Origin: Sipunculus nudus
Taxonomy: Eukaryota > Annelida > Sipuncula > Golfingiida > Sipunculidae
NCBI GenBank assembly: GCA_026874595.1
Contig: CM049306.1
Span: forward strand, 14,405,019 to 14,469,018
Direction of reading: 5' to 3'
Length of the DNA: 64,000 nt
This document shows positions 24,960 through 38,140 of this stretch, piece by piece. Both the position numbers and the translations under genes were made by a program. The notes under the pieces were generated by a model that worked only from the letters and a program-made list of their open reading frames with translations, did no database searches and was not told where the DNA came from. How positions within the stretch are numbered: the stretch's first letter is position 1; every line of letters starts with the position of its first letter.

Positions 24960-25856
24960 GTAGCAACACAAAAACCTCCATTTCAATTATGGGTCATGTG
25001 ACCAACATTTGCAAAAAACTTGGTGATGCTGGCTCCTGTTGTTTCTGAGATTGTTGGTATGATTACCTGGCCAAATGAACAAAAGTTCAAATTCCTTTAT
25101 CTTGGCCAAAATTCATCGAACTCAAACCATTTGAACAAACTTGATGGAGATTGTCTCTGGAATCATTTCTGTGAAATATTTAATAGTTTGGCTGAATGAT
25201 TTCAGAGAAGATTTGCAAATGATTTAAAATTTTCCCCCCTAAAATGCAAGTTTGCAGGTGGCACCACAAAAAACTCAATAAAACAACATTTAATAAGAGA
25301 CAGATTTTTGCAAAAATTTGGGAATGCTAGCTCCCGCTATTTCTGAGAAATTATGGGTCAAAGTACTGATGACCAATGACCTCGTACAAAAAAGGTAGCA
25401 CCAAGTGCTGCCACCAATACCCAAAATTCAATTATGATTCATGTGACAAACATTTGTATAAAATTTGGTGAGATAGCTTCAGCCATTTCTGATATTGTAA
25501 TTTTGTAATTTTTTAAAAGGTTTTGTTAGCTTTTTCCCCTTAAAATCGAAGTAAATCATGATAGCAAAAAAATTAGCAAATCCATTTTAGATGATTGATT
25601 TTTAATATAAAATTTGGTGATCCTAGCTCCTGCCATTTTTGAGATAGAATGGGTTAATGTAAGGAGGACAGATGATGGCTCACCATCACATCAGCTCACA
25701 GGTTCACTAAAAAGTACAGGTAGCGTCACCAGTATTCAGGATCTGAAGACACTGATGATTATAAACACACCAGGTTTCAGAACACCAAAGCTGAGAAACT
25801 ACATAATTGCTGTCATTTGACCGTCTCAAAGACAGAAAAAAATCCTAAAAATTAGA
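24960..25856 (+). mobile_element. Group A2 fragment plus monomer remnant
   Basis: It shares 'gtcatgtgaccaacatttgcaaaa' and 'ctgtgaaatatttaatagtttggctga' with 1.98-2.5 kb and 26.1-27.2 kb. An A2 terminus (AGCTCACAGGTTCACTAAAAA) lies at about 25693-25712 and is followed at once by an A-type monomer start 'tacaggtagcgtcaccag'. No 5' tip is visible. Confidence 0.6.
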
Positions 25857-27231
25857 ACAAGGCCTATGGGCCTAATGCAAACCTGTGCAAAGTTTGGGAG
25901 TATGAATGAAGGTTTATTTTTAAAATTTTATATTGATCCTCTTTTGTCCTGCATATCTACCTTAGTCATTATGATTTTAGCAAAATGGACATTTCAGACC
26001 TGCACATTTTGGACTAGGACATTTTAAAACTAGGATGTATCAGTCAGGATATTTCAGATATGTTCTTTCTGCCAGGGAGGATTATTGGGAAAAATGAAAG
26101 GACAATTTGGCAGCATGGTTTCGGAGAAGAACATTTTAAAATGTTTTTACCTTTTTACCCTATAAAATCTAAGAAAATTCAGTTAGCCATGAAATAAACA
26201 ATATCCGATAGAATTTTTTTCATGACTATTTTTTTGCAAAATATTTGGTGATGTTAGCTCCTGCCCTTTTTGAGATAGCTATGACACATGACAGATGATG
26301 GACAACTCCACACCATCGCATAAGCTCACAGATATGGTAAAAATGCAAATCAAGTTTTTTCAAACAGTTGAAAGATATAGTTCCACTAGTTCTAATCTGG
26401 ACATTCTGTTAGACACGTAGTCTAGACGATGTGTCTAGACAGATCGTCTAGACACAAAACAGAGCCAGGTCAGTTGCCATGGTGATGTCTGGACCTCACC
26501 TGGTTAAAATGAGTGACCTCTTGACTTGGCATGTTGAAACTTGGCATGTTGTAAAATGTGTTTTCAAACACTGAAAGCCTTTTTCAATTGGCTACACTGC
26601 TTTTATAGAGCCGCATTTACCCAATCTATTCTAATAAAACTGGCAGAACCCTACCATAGAATATTTCTTGTAAAGCTTACCAGTTTCATCATAAAACAGT
26701 GTATAAGCTAGAAAAGTCTAAAATTACATTTTTGCTTGTAAAAAAAAACAGATCAATGGAGGTGGCACCACCAATATCTCAATTTCAGATATGACTTATA
26801 TGACAAACATTGGCATAAAATTTGGTGATGATAGCCATTTCTGATAATGTAATTTTAGTGTGCTTTTTTGGACAGATGACTAAGTTCAACCTCCTGTAAC
26901 TCAGCCAAAAATCTCGAAACTGGAACCATTCCAAAATCCTTGAGAGAGATTGTTCCAGGGATCATTTCTGTGAAATATTGGACAATTTGGCTGGACAGTT
27001 TTAGAAATGAAGATTTTTAAAGCTTTTTTCCTTTACAATCTAAGAAAATGCAGTTAGAAAAAAATAAACAAGATATGATAGAGTTTTTCAGGTTACTGAT
27101 TATTTGCAAAAAAATTTGGTAATGCTAGCTCCTGCCATTTTTGAGATAGCTATGGTTTATGTACAGATGTGGCATGGACACATGACGCACAATGCCGCAC
27201 CATCGCATAAGCTCACAGGTTCGCTAAAAAA
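25857..27231 (+). mobile_element. Complete group A2 element
   Basis: The 5' tip ACAAGGCCTATGGGCCTAATG is followed by the inner arm AACCTGTG. The 3' end is GCTCACAGGTTCGCTAAAAA (27211-27230), whose CACAGGTT is the exact reverse complement of the inner arm. An internal, altered terminus lies near 26325. The element contains the A2 core 'gagagagattgttccagggatcatttctgtgaaatattgg'. Confidence 0.7.
26420..26453 (+). promoter_or_regulatory. Three GTCTAGAC palindromes in 13-bp register
   Basis: GTCTAGAC occurs at 26420-26427, 26433-26440 and 26446-26453. GTCTAGAC is the palindromic Smad-binding element known from TGF-beta/BMP signalling. The even spacing is striking, but it sits in a mobile element and activity is unproven. 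Confidence 0.5.
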
Positions 27232-27600
27232 TACAGGTGGCGCCAACAGTTTTCCGAATCTGACAAAACTAGTAACGGTCAATATACAGGACAAGATTCA
27301 TGGCAATCCGTGCATTAATTATCAAGGTACTGGAGGTTTTGTATCAAATTTTAAAATATTCTGGGGGGTACTTACAATCTTTATAGCTCTGAGGATAAAG
27401 GTTGCACTGACCTAATTTTGGGTTTCCATGGAGATTTTTTATTGACCTCCCTGAATGTACACATAGAAATTTCTAGATCCAGCAGTTATGATTTTTGCCA
27501 TGCTAACAGATGGCTTGATGCCTGCATGGCCAGGCAGACAATGGACAAAGGGCCATATCTATAACTGAGTTGACTTTCAGTCAGCTGAGCAAAAAGGCAA
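27232..27600 (+). repeat. Single group A1 monomer with 3' terminus
   Basis: It starts 'tacaggtggcgccaacag' directly after the A2 terminus and contains 'gataaaggttgcactgacctaatttt'. It ends with an A1-type terminus, 'gactttcagtcagctgagcaaaaa', at about 27570-27596. Confidence 0.7.
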
Positions 27601-29800
27601 TTACAATGTATACAAATTAAAGTATTGTAGGTGGTACCATCAGGTTGATGCATCAGTACAGATCATCAAGGCCAACAAGCTCACCATATTTTATAATAAT
27701 CCATTCAGTGATTCATGATTAATGTGTTCACATGAATTTTTGTGTAAACAAATCTGTGATCAGTAGATCGAATTTATAGTGATTTTGGAAGAGAAATGAT
27801 TGGTTTCTTTGGATAGAAAAGAAATGATGTTCTGGTTGCTGAAGAGCAAGTTTTAATTGCTGTTTGAGGATTCAGATTCCCATTCCAGGGTAAAAATCAC
27901 TGCTTTTGTTCAAGCATACACTAAGCAGATAATTATAAGGTAATTAAGAACTGTAGTATTCAGAACATATCCTCAATCTGTAACAAAGGCAAAAATATTT
28001 AGGATGGTCACTAGAAATAATTGAATGACATCACTTTGGGAAAACTAGAAATATTATTGTAGACATACATTGGGAGCTCACACAATATTAGGCTGTAGAA
28101 CAAGTGTGGCATCAGAGCAGGTCATGAGTGAAACTGAGCCTATAGGATTATATTATATGATCATATTTGCAACCAATCAGAAAATTATGGTTATGAAATG
28201 TTTTGTGATGTCACTCTGTCTGGGAAGTAAAAGGGTGTTGTGGGATCATAGCATTAGGCAGGCCCAGCACACAGCCCAGCTGTGAACATTGCTGTATGTT
28301 CTACTTGGAATAAAAACGATATCATCAAGTTTGTGTTTTGAGTGGAAACAAGTTCAAACCCACTCTTAACAAATGCTTTAAGAATGGTAAAACACAATTT
28401 TAGGACTATCATATGAACTGTCAAGTCCTATCAAGTCTACAAGTTTAGGTCTGGATCTCTCAGAGCTGAGACAGATTATCAGGAAAACTCTGAAATGAAA
28501 TATTATAATGCTATGTTGGGATTCAAACTTCATCCTGTATGAAAATTCTTTCCTCAATTACCCAGAATATAATATAAGAAATACAGGCATACACAGGCAA
28601 AGTGTGAACCTGTGTAATGGAATAAACAGTAAATATAGCCCTAGGCTAACAATATAGACATAACCATTATCTGAAATTGACTTGATAATGTTTAATTCTG
28701 TGTGACAAGTACAAGTACAAAGTAAGTATTAAAAATGTTGATCTTGCATACAATAATATACACTTGACTCAAGCCTGATGTAGTGAAATCAGACAATTAA
28801 CATTAATTCTCATATAATTTAAAGGTCCTGCACCTCTTCTCAATGCACACAGGTGTTTCCACAATGTTCAACACAATGAAATGAGCAGATACACCACCAC
28901 ATTGTTTGCAGAAAAATTTATAGAAAACCAAGGTCTTCACTTTACTCATGAAATCCCAAACTTCCATAGTTTTAATACTTTCTGTTAATAACATTTTACT
29001 GCCAAATTTGTATTGATTGATTAAAGTTAGAATAGGGGCATTCAACAAGTGATTTCATTATCTGCCAAATCATGAGAGCATGACTGATGTAAGAGCCCCA
29101 AAAATGATATCCCCGTTTTTATCGATTGAGTCTATTTAATAGGTCTTGCCTTGTGACCCTTTTTAATTAAATTAAATATAGTATAATTCATCAAAAATAT
29201 CTTTCTTCTATATCTCATTTTATTATCAGCAGTTAGATGACATTTTAAACAATCATTTCTTATATTGTCCAAACCTTTGTATAATCTATATTTAAGAAGA
29301 TTGAAAAATGAAAACATAAAAAAAAGACATCTGATCTCTGGCTTTAGTGACTGATGAGGGGATCAGGTCTCTTTATGCATGGGAGAACAAAATGTCCAAT
29401 TACAAATGGGCACACAAAAGAAGAGAAACCATAAACAGGTTTATAGCGTCTCATTACATCACAATTAACAAACAAATGAGTTAAAACCTTATTGGTAGGT
29501 TTTCTAGGCTGCATATCACAGAAAAAAATTGTGTGAAATTTTTTTGGACCTTCTGTGCCCCATGGACCAAAAGTAGACAGGCATGAGCACCCATGCCCCC
29601 TTAGTTCCAAAGCCTATGATATGATATGATAACTATACCTGTAGGTTCAAATACCCCTAATTCAGCAAAAATCAATTGTGCATGCATACATGAAAGGGAA
29701 TTAGATAAAGAATTATTTTGGAGACAATTATTGTATAATATAACTTAATATAAAAAACTTGGAACTTTATCTTAAGTAAGGAAACATATTACAGACTTAA
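27601..29800. other. Largely unique sequence, nothing recognised
   Basis: No repeat family or credible exon was identified. The open frames 28070-28285, 28803-29048 and 29344-29610 lack splice or family support. Confidence 0.4.
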
Positions 29801-30420
29801 GGCTCTGCCCACAACTCGGCCAAAAATCACAGAACCAGAACCAGGTATTCAAACATCCTTGAGAGAGTACAACCCTGGGATTCAAACAAACTTCAGAAAG
29901 TACTACCCTGAGATCATTCTGTGAATATTGCTAGTTTCTACTTCACAGTTTCAGAGAAGATTTTTTGGTAGCCACCTGGTTTAAATTTGCTGTTGAAAAA
30001 TTGGAGCTTGTGTGATTTTTTGTTAAAATTATAATGACATTTCACAACTTGTAGTGACATTTCTGAATAACTAGTTGGATTAATTTTACCCAGCTACAGC
30101 ATGCTGACAGGTCATGCAGTCTCTCAGGTATTTATATGAAGCAGTCTTAATTTTATTATCAAATGTAAAATAATTCATCAGCAAACTTGAACACCAAGAT
30201 ATCTGAAGGTGATAAAATTTATATTTCTGCCCTGCAGATCACAGAATACAGGTCACATGACCTAATTTCAGGTTGCAAGATTTCAGAAGGACCTCTCTAA
30301 AAGTCATGTAAGACACTCCAAGGGTTTAACAGTTATGATTTGTACCCTGTTAACTGCAGATGACCAGATGGTCTAATGCCCATCTCCACACATGACTTCA
30401 AGTCAGCTGAGCCGCAAAAG
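29801..30420 (+). mobile_element. Group A2 and A1 fragments
   Basis: The region 29810-30000 resembles the A2 core ('ctcggccaaaaatcacagaaccagaacca', 'cttgagagagta'). The region 30230-30415 resembles one monomer of the 8.4-10.4 kb element and ends in a mutated A1 terminus, 'cttcaagtcagctgagccgcaaaa'. Confidence 0.55.
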
Positions 30421-30704
30421 TACAATCAAGTGTGAAGATAGGGCTATTTCTGGAAAGATAGTTGTTTATTGTAAAACCTGGGCCATTCCTGACACTTCCC
30501 TCATTCATTCTATCCATCATGTCACACCAGCTTGGCTTCTAAGCACTGGCTGTTTAAACCTGAACAGGCTGCCTGGTGGCCAGGAATTATTCATGATCCA
30601 TTTCACATGCCACCAGAACAAACCGGTTATTTCACATCATCGCTTCACTGCACATACTGATAAATGCTATGGAGGATGCAGATAGAACAGAAAGGATGGA
30701 GATC

Positions 30705-30785
30705 TCATTCATCCCCACGCTCCTTCAGGATCTCAGGATTAAACTCATAGAACTGCTTGAAGCCTTGCCATGTACGGAACTGTCC
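30705..30785 (-). CDS. Candidate terminal exon
   Basis: After AG at 30786-30787 (TGTCAG), the minus strand reads 26 codons beginning GQFRTWQGFKQFYEFNPEI, then an acidic-basic tail and TGA (30705-30707). The composition (aromatic, charged) is protein-like, but I do not recognise the protein. The polypyrimidine tract is weak. The codon-aligned plus frame is also open for about 75 codons, so strand is uncertain. A minus AATAAA lies near 30163. Confidence 0.25.
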   Translation of the reverse strand, partial: GQFRTWQGFKQFYEFNPEILKERGDE

Positions 30786-30964
30786 CTGACACTAGCTGAG
30801 CCTCTGCTGATTTTAATTGTATAAGATGATACACCTGTTTGACAGTAATAAGTTTATTGATGGCTTATTAATGTACTTGTAAAGTACTCGTTAGCATATT
30901 CTTGTGTAGCCCCCTGGAAAGAGAGCATGAAAAGCCTGCCTGCTGATCTTGATCAGCATCACCT

Positions 30965-30978
30965 GTCACCATGGTAAC
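30965..30978 (+). promoter_or_regulatory. Perfect X-box-like site GTCACCATGGTAAC
   Basis: The sequence fits the RFX-factor X-box consensus (GTNRCC, short spacer, RGYAAC). A near copy, GTCACCATGGTAAT, lies at 48375-48388. RFX sites regulate ciliary genes in animals; no adjacent gene start is identified here. Confidence 0.35.
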
Positions 30979-31167
30979 AGATTCTGGTCACCACCAGAAT
31001 AACAAGTGAACCCCCTACAAACTACTTGTTGGCTTCCATGGAGACCATGTATCAAATTAACTGCTAGCCATTTATCTAATGTTCTTTACAATTATGCTGG
31101 AGGGCAACCTGCTTTCACCTGTCACTATTTCCTGTGATCTTAATCCTCCTGATGTCTTTCTGATCAG

Positions 31168-32197
31168 AACCTTCCCATTGAAACAGGAAAGTACCATTTA
31201 GACCACCAGTATAGGTGACAAATTAAGTTGTTATTAATCCTATATTTTGTTAAACATGTCATGAATAGTCTGATGATTATACCCCAACCTTTCTGGGTAT
31301 CCCATTCCCACAACAATAAACAACAGATCCATCCACCAGCTGATATAGATTAGAGTATTCAGAAATATATTTTCAAAACATGTTCAGGCATCTTTTTTTG
31401 GCATTTGATTCACCATATAACAATATCAGATCAAAGGGTTGTACAATATCCCAAACTTAGTGAAAATATCTGGGATTTTTTTTTTGTCTGATGGCCATGA
31501 CTGCTAGCCATAAACATGTTTATAAGAATCATGATGGTTTCAGTTCATGGTCACTCAAAATGACAATGAGATGTACCACATAAAGGCTGTAATAATTCAC
31601 ACTACACACTGCTATGCCTAAGAGAACAAACCTAATATCAAGTTACTACTTTGTATCTCCATATCTTTCAGATCCTGGCCTGTCTTTTTCTATCTAGAAG
31701 GATCTACAAGCACAATTGGAGGGAAGTTTGCTTTACTTAGTCCACAACAACAAATAGGTGTTTTTTAAACTACAGAACATGGAGGGTGCATACCTGATAC
31801 CTGACAGAGTGGATTTCTACAAGATCCATGTCAAAGACATCTTGTAAACATAAATTTCAGAGATATACAAACTGGTAAAGATGGATTTGATAATCCATCT
31901 GAATCTGGATCTTGATCAACTTCAAACTTAAACCAATTCTTCCTTTACTTAAGAACCACCTTTCAACATTATGTTTTGCTAAAAGTGAAGGAAAATCAAA
32001 CATACAGAATGACAGAAAGACAATGGTCCAAACCTAAACTCTGTAAAGTTTTTTTTTTACCAAAGTTAACAAGCATATTCTTTAACCCAGGGAACTATTA
32101 CCAATGTTTTCGGACTCCTAACCCCACAAGACCGACTGGAGACTGGCACAGTGGAGGTTTTGCTCTTGCAATTTACCTTGCTGTGCCAGACAGATGA
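31168..32197 (+). CDS. Candidate three-exon gene 3' end
   Basis: Proposed exons are 31168-31214, 31672-31757 and 32091-32197. The acceptors are good (cctgatgtctttctgatcag; tctccatatctttcag; tattctttaacccag), the donors weak (AG|GTGACA, G|GTGTTT). Phases agree at both joins, and the last exon ends TGA with tandem AATAAA at 32278-32287. Peptide samples are SWPVFFYLEGSTSTIGGKF and TGDWHSGGFALAIYLAVPDR. No family was recognised. It overlaps an open minus-strand frame at about 31100-31215, so chance is a real alternative. Confidence 0.25.
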
Positions 32198-32299
32198 GTT
32201 CTGTATAAATCTTCTCTTTTTAGTGGCAGTTTTTTTTTATAAAACTGAAACAGTTTGTCAGCTTCTTGCTCCTATACAATAAATAAAAGCAAGAAACAG

Positions 32300-32876
32300 C
32301 ATATTATTATGTAAGTGCTATACATCCAACTTATTTTGTATTTAGACAGCCAAGGTCAAATTACATTGCTGATTTAATGCAGAACAAGCCTGTAACACAT
32401 GCTGTCAGTTCTCAGGTCCTACTTGGCTAATTCCCTATTTTTAGTTCTATGAACATGTGTGCTCTTATTCTCCTATGCCCTATCTTCAATCAGAGTATTA
32501 TTAGTTGGATTTATCTGTGATTGCTGTCCACCTGTATACCAAACGTTCCAATTTTTCTATTTGATTTTATTTATACACTTTCTTGTCTGAGCCTTGAACT
32601 ATCTTTTGAATTAAGAACATTGACTTACCAGTAAGTTTAATTGCTATACATGTCATGATGCTCAATCTATGATATTTAGAAAATTAATCCTGTATTTAAC
32701 ATATATAAAAACTAGCATACACTTAAAGAAAACAAAATCTACACTGAATATATTTATTTAGATTATATTCACAACTTATTCAAAATTAGCTTCCCCATAG
32801 TTAAAAAAAATCAATCAATCTCAAAACGCAATATATATCAATTAATCTGACAACAGGATACAGCATTATATGCATA
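32300..32876. other. AT-rich spacer, nothing recognised
   Basis: No coding frame or repeat was identified. Confidence 0.4.
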
Positions 32877-35019
32877 ACAAGGCACCCATGGGTCACAGTG
32901 CTTAGCTGAATTTCTTTTAATATAGCAATTGCAAAATATATAGAGCAGATTATTTTAAAATTTAACGAATGCAAAATATACTTAATTCTATTGTTTTTTA
33001 TATAAATAAGCACTTGAAAAGCTAAGAGGAAATGGCTGTTAAATTTTCCATTTTCAAATAAGCATTAATTTAATTTGATAAGTACATATTGCACTTTGTA
33101 ATACATGAATATTGTTACCTGAAACAATTCAATAATGCAATATGGATGGGCCTAAGAGTTATATGAAAGGATACATTTAACCAACAAAAATTGTGTAAAT
33201 GTAATTAATAATTCTGACAAGAGCACCGCAAATGTGCATAATAAGCCTGCCATGTAACTGGTGACCTCTGACCTCACTGAATATTTAGGTGAGAGATTTT
33301 ATTGATTAACATTTGTAATGAGTTTTATCAAAATCCTTCATATTATTTGTAAGTTATTGTGGCAACAGCATTAAGTAGCCTAGTAACCCATGACCTTATT
33401 AGATATGCATGGATTTTGCTGATAACCAAACTTGGGTGAGATAATCTGGTGGTAAGTAGTTGTGGTGAGTTTCTTGAAAATCCATCATAGCCCCAGAAAG
33501 TTATTGCGGCATCACTAAAAGTTAATGGACGGACAGACAGTGAGTATACCATAATACTCAGGTCAAATGACAGGTGTATAAAAACTGGTTAAACATATTT
33601 CCAAATGCAAATTCAAAACATTTTAATCATAGTTTTAATATAAATTTATAGGACTGATCATACTAAAATGTACAGCTATATACTTAAAATATAGATTGCA
33701 GAACACTTGCATTAATTCTATACTTAAGTTGGTCCACATACAATTTTAAATTGCATCACCATATATCCCTAATTTTGTCAGATAACACTGCATTATGCAA
33801 ACAAATGTATCTATTTTTTCACCACAAAAATATATCTTATAAATAACACAATAAATAAAAGAAAAATAAGCTTGATTCAGAATTCACAATTCTTAATTGA
33901 GCCTTTATCTATCCATAATCTGGTTCATATATTATCAATTTATGAATACTGATGGGTTTAATTATACTTTAATTTGTAAAAATTATTGAAAAGAAAATTT
34001 ATTTCTTTAAAAATGCTAAATAACCATTACATGTCATCTTCTGGATTACTCCTAGAATTACTATTTCAAGGAAAGTTTTGTATATTCGAGTGGAAACAGC
34101 ATTACAATTAAGGACATGTGGTTCAAACAATAACAATTACTGCATAACACTTAGCAGGTTGGGGAGGGGGTGATATGAGAATAACTGTACACCTTTGACA
34201 GCAGGAGATCTCCCCTAGTGACCCATTACAATCAGGTACCCTGGCATAGCTGACCTCAAGTGACCAGAAGTGGGCTGTCTGCAGTTTGACAATGCAAGTA
34301 AATACAAAAGAGCCTCCCAAAAAATTCAATAACTAGCCTTATTTTTTAGCTTTTATTTTCAAATTTCAGATACAGATTAAATACTTACATGTACATGATG
34401 TGAAAATAAAATCAACAGTACTTACAGGATAAAAAACATGCCATATGGTCAAAGTAGGACAAAATTTAAGGTACTGATTTTATATTTATGCTAAACATCT
34501 AATTTTGGGTAAACAACTGAATCTTGATTATATGAAGTAATATCCCTGAAAAAAAAATTTCCTAGCTTCAACAAATAATTGTCATGTTAAATGAGTAAAT
34601 ATCTTTCCTGATTTTTTACAAAGGGCATTATGTTCAGGCCCAAAACTACAAGAAATTACACAATACTGATCTAAATTCTACCATGTACAAAGGTAACATA
34701 TAAAGAATTTTTATGCAAAAGAAGAACAAGACAGCCCTTATGGTTTAGATATTAGGCAGTCTTGAAGTGTAACAATAGTTTTTTTTATGGAAAATTTAGG
34801 TTTTTTCTTAATATCTCGAAAGAACGAAGTCACAGTAACCAAATTTTAGGTTTGGTAGGAGAACCTAGGGTAATCTAGCTGTATATTGTATTTGGATTCT
34901 TAGGTCCAATGGTGTCTAAATGTGTTTCATTAACGGACAGATACCCAGATGACCGGACGGACGACAGACAAAGGACCATCTCTATAGCTCAGATGACTTA
35001 TAGTCTGCTGAGTTAAAAA
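32877..35019 (+). mobile_element. Group A1 element, composite
   Basis: The tip ACAAGGCACCCATGGGTCA with CTTAGCTGA opens it. The terminus CTCAGATGACTTATAGTCTG..GAGTTAAAA closes it at 35019. The right half has the A1 order seen in the 36.2 kb element: 33720-34150 block, 'gatatgagaataactgtacacc' module (34172-34285), then core module. Whether both ends belong to one insertion is not certain. Confidence 0.5.
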
Positions 35020-36195
35020 GACTTAAGCACTTTCAAATGCACTGAAATAATATTACTTAAAACTTATCATGTTTCTTTAAAATGTTGAAACAGAACAGAT
35101 GATCTGCAATTTTCCAACTGACAGGGCATTCAGGAAGAAAAAGCAACCATGTCATGATTCAGGTGCTGCTGTGTATATAAAGCAGCAGAATGTCAGACCC
35201 AATCTACACTGGTTGTTAATTTACCTGATGTTCTTCATCTTGTCATTAACATATAGCTATTTGGAACTAAAATGTATGGATAAAAATAAAGTTTTAACAT
35301 AAATGTTGCCATGTATGTATAAAGCAGCAATATGTGACTCATCAGCCCAATTTACAATGAGTTCAAAATTATATATAATTAATGTGGTTTTTTTTCAACT
35401 TGAAATTCAAATTTCTATTCTTGGCTAAAAGCACTGCGTCAGTTACCATATATACAATATATACCAGTTACAATAATTGGTGAATACACCAATCTTTCAT
35501 AAATTTATTTAAAATGGTTTTAACTCTAGTAAAAATTCTATTATAAATTAGAAATAAAAACTGCTTAAAAGGCTACCATGATACTTTGTTCAAATGAATG
35601 CTAGGTTCAGTTATACCAATCTTAGGTAATTTGTATATTTTTCATCTTGATGATACTTTAACAATAAAAAGCTGCCATGTACAAGCAAACATCCTTGATG
35701 GTTTTTCCTTTGCCAAAGGCTTTGGCATGAGACACACTATTTGTAAATAAAAATCTATGTGACTGAAGGAAGTCACTTTAACCACTCTTGAGGACAGCCA
35801 GAAGAGCCGTGACAAATGTAAGTATATTCTTTTATTTCCATACACAGCCTTACAAAGTGGTTTTGACATGGTCCAAAGAAGCTCCTGACCTCATTGACAT
35901 TTGCACAGTGTCTGGAACAGCTTCATTTTCTTACAGCTAATAATGCAGGAAAAAGGCCAGAGCTTTTCTTGACCTAACACACTGCTAACAAGAACATCTG
36001 TCATCAGCCACCGCCCCTCAGTGGTGTAAGGCAGTCCAAGTCCATCATATACCAACTTCTAAGTGCATGCATGCTTCTTTTAACAGGAATGAAAGGAACT
36101 ATGAATATTCTTAAGATTTAGCCAGAGGTTATGACCATAATAAAATGGACTTAGAGCATGCATTTAATGTGTCAATGATTCATTAACTATTCAAA
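35020..36195. other. Non-repetitive stretch with overlapping open frames
   Basis: Around 35770-35950 frames are open on both strands: a Cys-rich minus-strand frame of about 48 codons including NEVRSFFGPCQNHF, and a plus-strand frame of 42 codons. GTAAGTA (35818) and a plus acceptor 'attttcttacag' (35937) occur but do not make a consistent model. Nothing is called. Confidence 0.3.
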
Positions 36196-36363
36196 ACAAG
36201 GGACCCATGGGTCACTGTGCCCAGCTGAAGTTGACCTTGAAGGTAAAATCTAAAATAATATCTTAAGATCTTAATTTTTTCTAATCCTATTATTTTTTAA
36301 TTAAATGAATTTTACACATTTGCAATAAAAACTAATGTCCCAGTGCACAGGAATAAATGGCAG

Positions 36364-36365
<2 letters not shown>

Positions 36366-36396
<31 letters not shown>
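36366..36396 (+). repeat. G homopolymer, about 31 bases
   Basis: A G run in the same relative position as shorter G runs before the 'gatatgagaataactg' module in related copies. Confidence 0.9.
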
Positions 36397-36397
<1 letters not shown>

Positions 36398-36951
36398 GAT
36401 GGTGGGATAAACAACACATATACAGGAGGGCAAACAAAGCCTGATCTCCAGGAAAATAATGAACACATGCTTGTATTAGATCCTCATTTTTTTATCACAT
36501 CAATTTTTTTTATTATAAGTTTATATTTCTATACATGTCCAAAATAACATATATATCTGAATATAAAAGTTGATTCATAATTCTAAATTGCATCATCATA
36601 AATCTCAATCTGGTCAGACAACATCACATCATGCATTAAAAATGTTTATTTTTTTTTACCACAAAAATAAATTTGCTAAACAATTAATATCTATGATTCA
36701 GATTTCACAATTTTAAAATTTGCCTTTATTTATCCATAATTTACTTCATATTTTAAAAATTTAAGCATACTGATGGGTTTAATTATATTAAATGAAATCA
36801 TTTAAAAGGAAACTGATTTCTTTAAAAATGCTACATTAACACAACATGGCATCTTCTGGATTACACCTTGAATTACTTTTTCAAGGAAAGTTTTTGTATA
36901 TTGGAGTGGAAACAGCGTTACAATTAAGGAGATACAGTGAAAACAATAACA

Positions 36952-38140
36952 ACTAGAATACGGGTAGTCGACAAGCGACTACGTGTATCCGCCTAAATCA
37001 GAGTGGAACGGATGAAGTGAGGCATGGATTGAGTGGCAAGGGGAAATAGAGTGAAGTGTTGCATATTAGCATGGATGTCTGCAGCCAAATGGTGTATGTA
37101 GGTTGCGCCACCTACCACAAAATCCAGAAAGCTGTCCAAGTTGTATACATATGCAAAATTTGAAGCAGATAAGTCAAACCACTATATGTTTATGAGTGAT
37201 TTTAGCCCGTAGCAGACAAACAGATGGACGCTGTGCAAAAATGGTTGAAGGTGGCACCACCAGTTTTGCGTATGATAAAGAGCTATGTGAGAACTATACA
37301 CATGCAAAACTTTGGCCCAATCGGTCAAACGGTTCCCAAGATATGAGCTTGGATGTCTGCTGCATAAACTAGAATGCAGGTGGCGCCACCTGTCATAAAA
37401 TCAAGAGAGCTGTCAGGGATGTATAAACCTGCAAAATTTAAGGCAGATATGTCAAACCACTGCCGAGATATGAGTGCTTTTATCCCATGGCAGACAAACA
37501 GACGGGAGCTGTGCAAAAATGGCTGCAGGTGGCGCCACCAGTTTTGCGTATGATAAAGAGCTATGTGAGATCTATACACATGCAAAATTTTGGCCCAATC
37601 GGTCAAACGGTTCCCGAAATATGAGCTTGGATGAGCCTAAACGTGAATGTAGGTGGCGCCACCTGTCATAAAATCAGAAAAGCTATCCAGGATGTATACG
37701 CATGCCGAATTTCAGGTGAATTAGTCAAATCACTGCAGAGATATGAGTGATTTTAACCCAAAGGCAGACGAACAGATGGACACTGTGCAAACATGGTTCC
37801 AGGTGGCGCCACCATTTTCTGTGTATGTTATAAAGCTCTCAAAGGGGTAGATTTGTGCAAAAAAAATTTTCCTGATCCGTCAAATGGTTCCCGAGATATG
37901 TGGGTTTATGTGTGGAAACAGACGAACAAACTGACGCAGAGCGCAGAGGAAAGGTCAGAGGTCAAAACAAAATCGGGCGCAGCAGTTCACATGTGACCTG
38001 AACATAATCCCGGGTTTAGTAAAATTCCGCCCAGCGGTTACGGAGGAGTTCTCCGGACACCTAAGTGGCGGCGGCGGCGGTGGGGGCAGCGTGCAGCTGA
38101 AAACATAGAATCCGCAAAACTCTGTTTTGGCGGATACAAT
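36952..38140 (+). mobile_element. Complete group B element inserted in a group A host
   Basis: The start ACTAGAATACGG is followed by hairpin GTAGTCG-acaag-CGACTAC (36964-36982). The inner arm GTATCCGCCTAAATCAGAG (36985-37003) is complementary, with few mismatches, to the 3' arm CTCTGTTTTGGCGGATAC (38120-38137). The 3' hairpin starts at ATCCGC (38110). The core holds alternating monomers with GGTGGCGCCACC near 37380, 37530, 37653 and 37802. The uninterrupted host sequence at 34131-34150 gives the empty site. Confidence 0.8.

Noticed and set aside
30521-30830. Plus-strand frames including KHWLFKPEQAAWWPG and a 75-codon run
   Set aside because: Two plus frames and one minus frame are open over the same DNA. 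No plus-strand exon structure is consistent, so only the minus terminal exon was listed, at low confidence.
35770-35950. Cys-rich minus-strand frame (NEVRSFFGPCQNHF) and plus-strand splice sites
   Set aside because: The possible plus intron is only 30 bp, frames are open on both strands, and no family is recognised.
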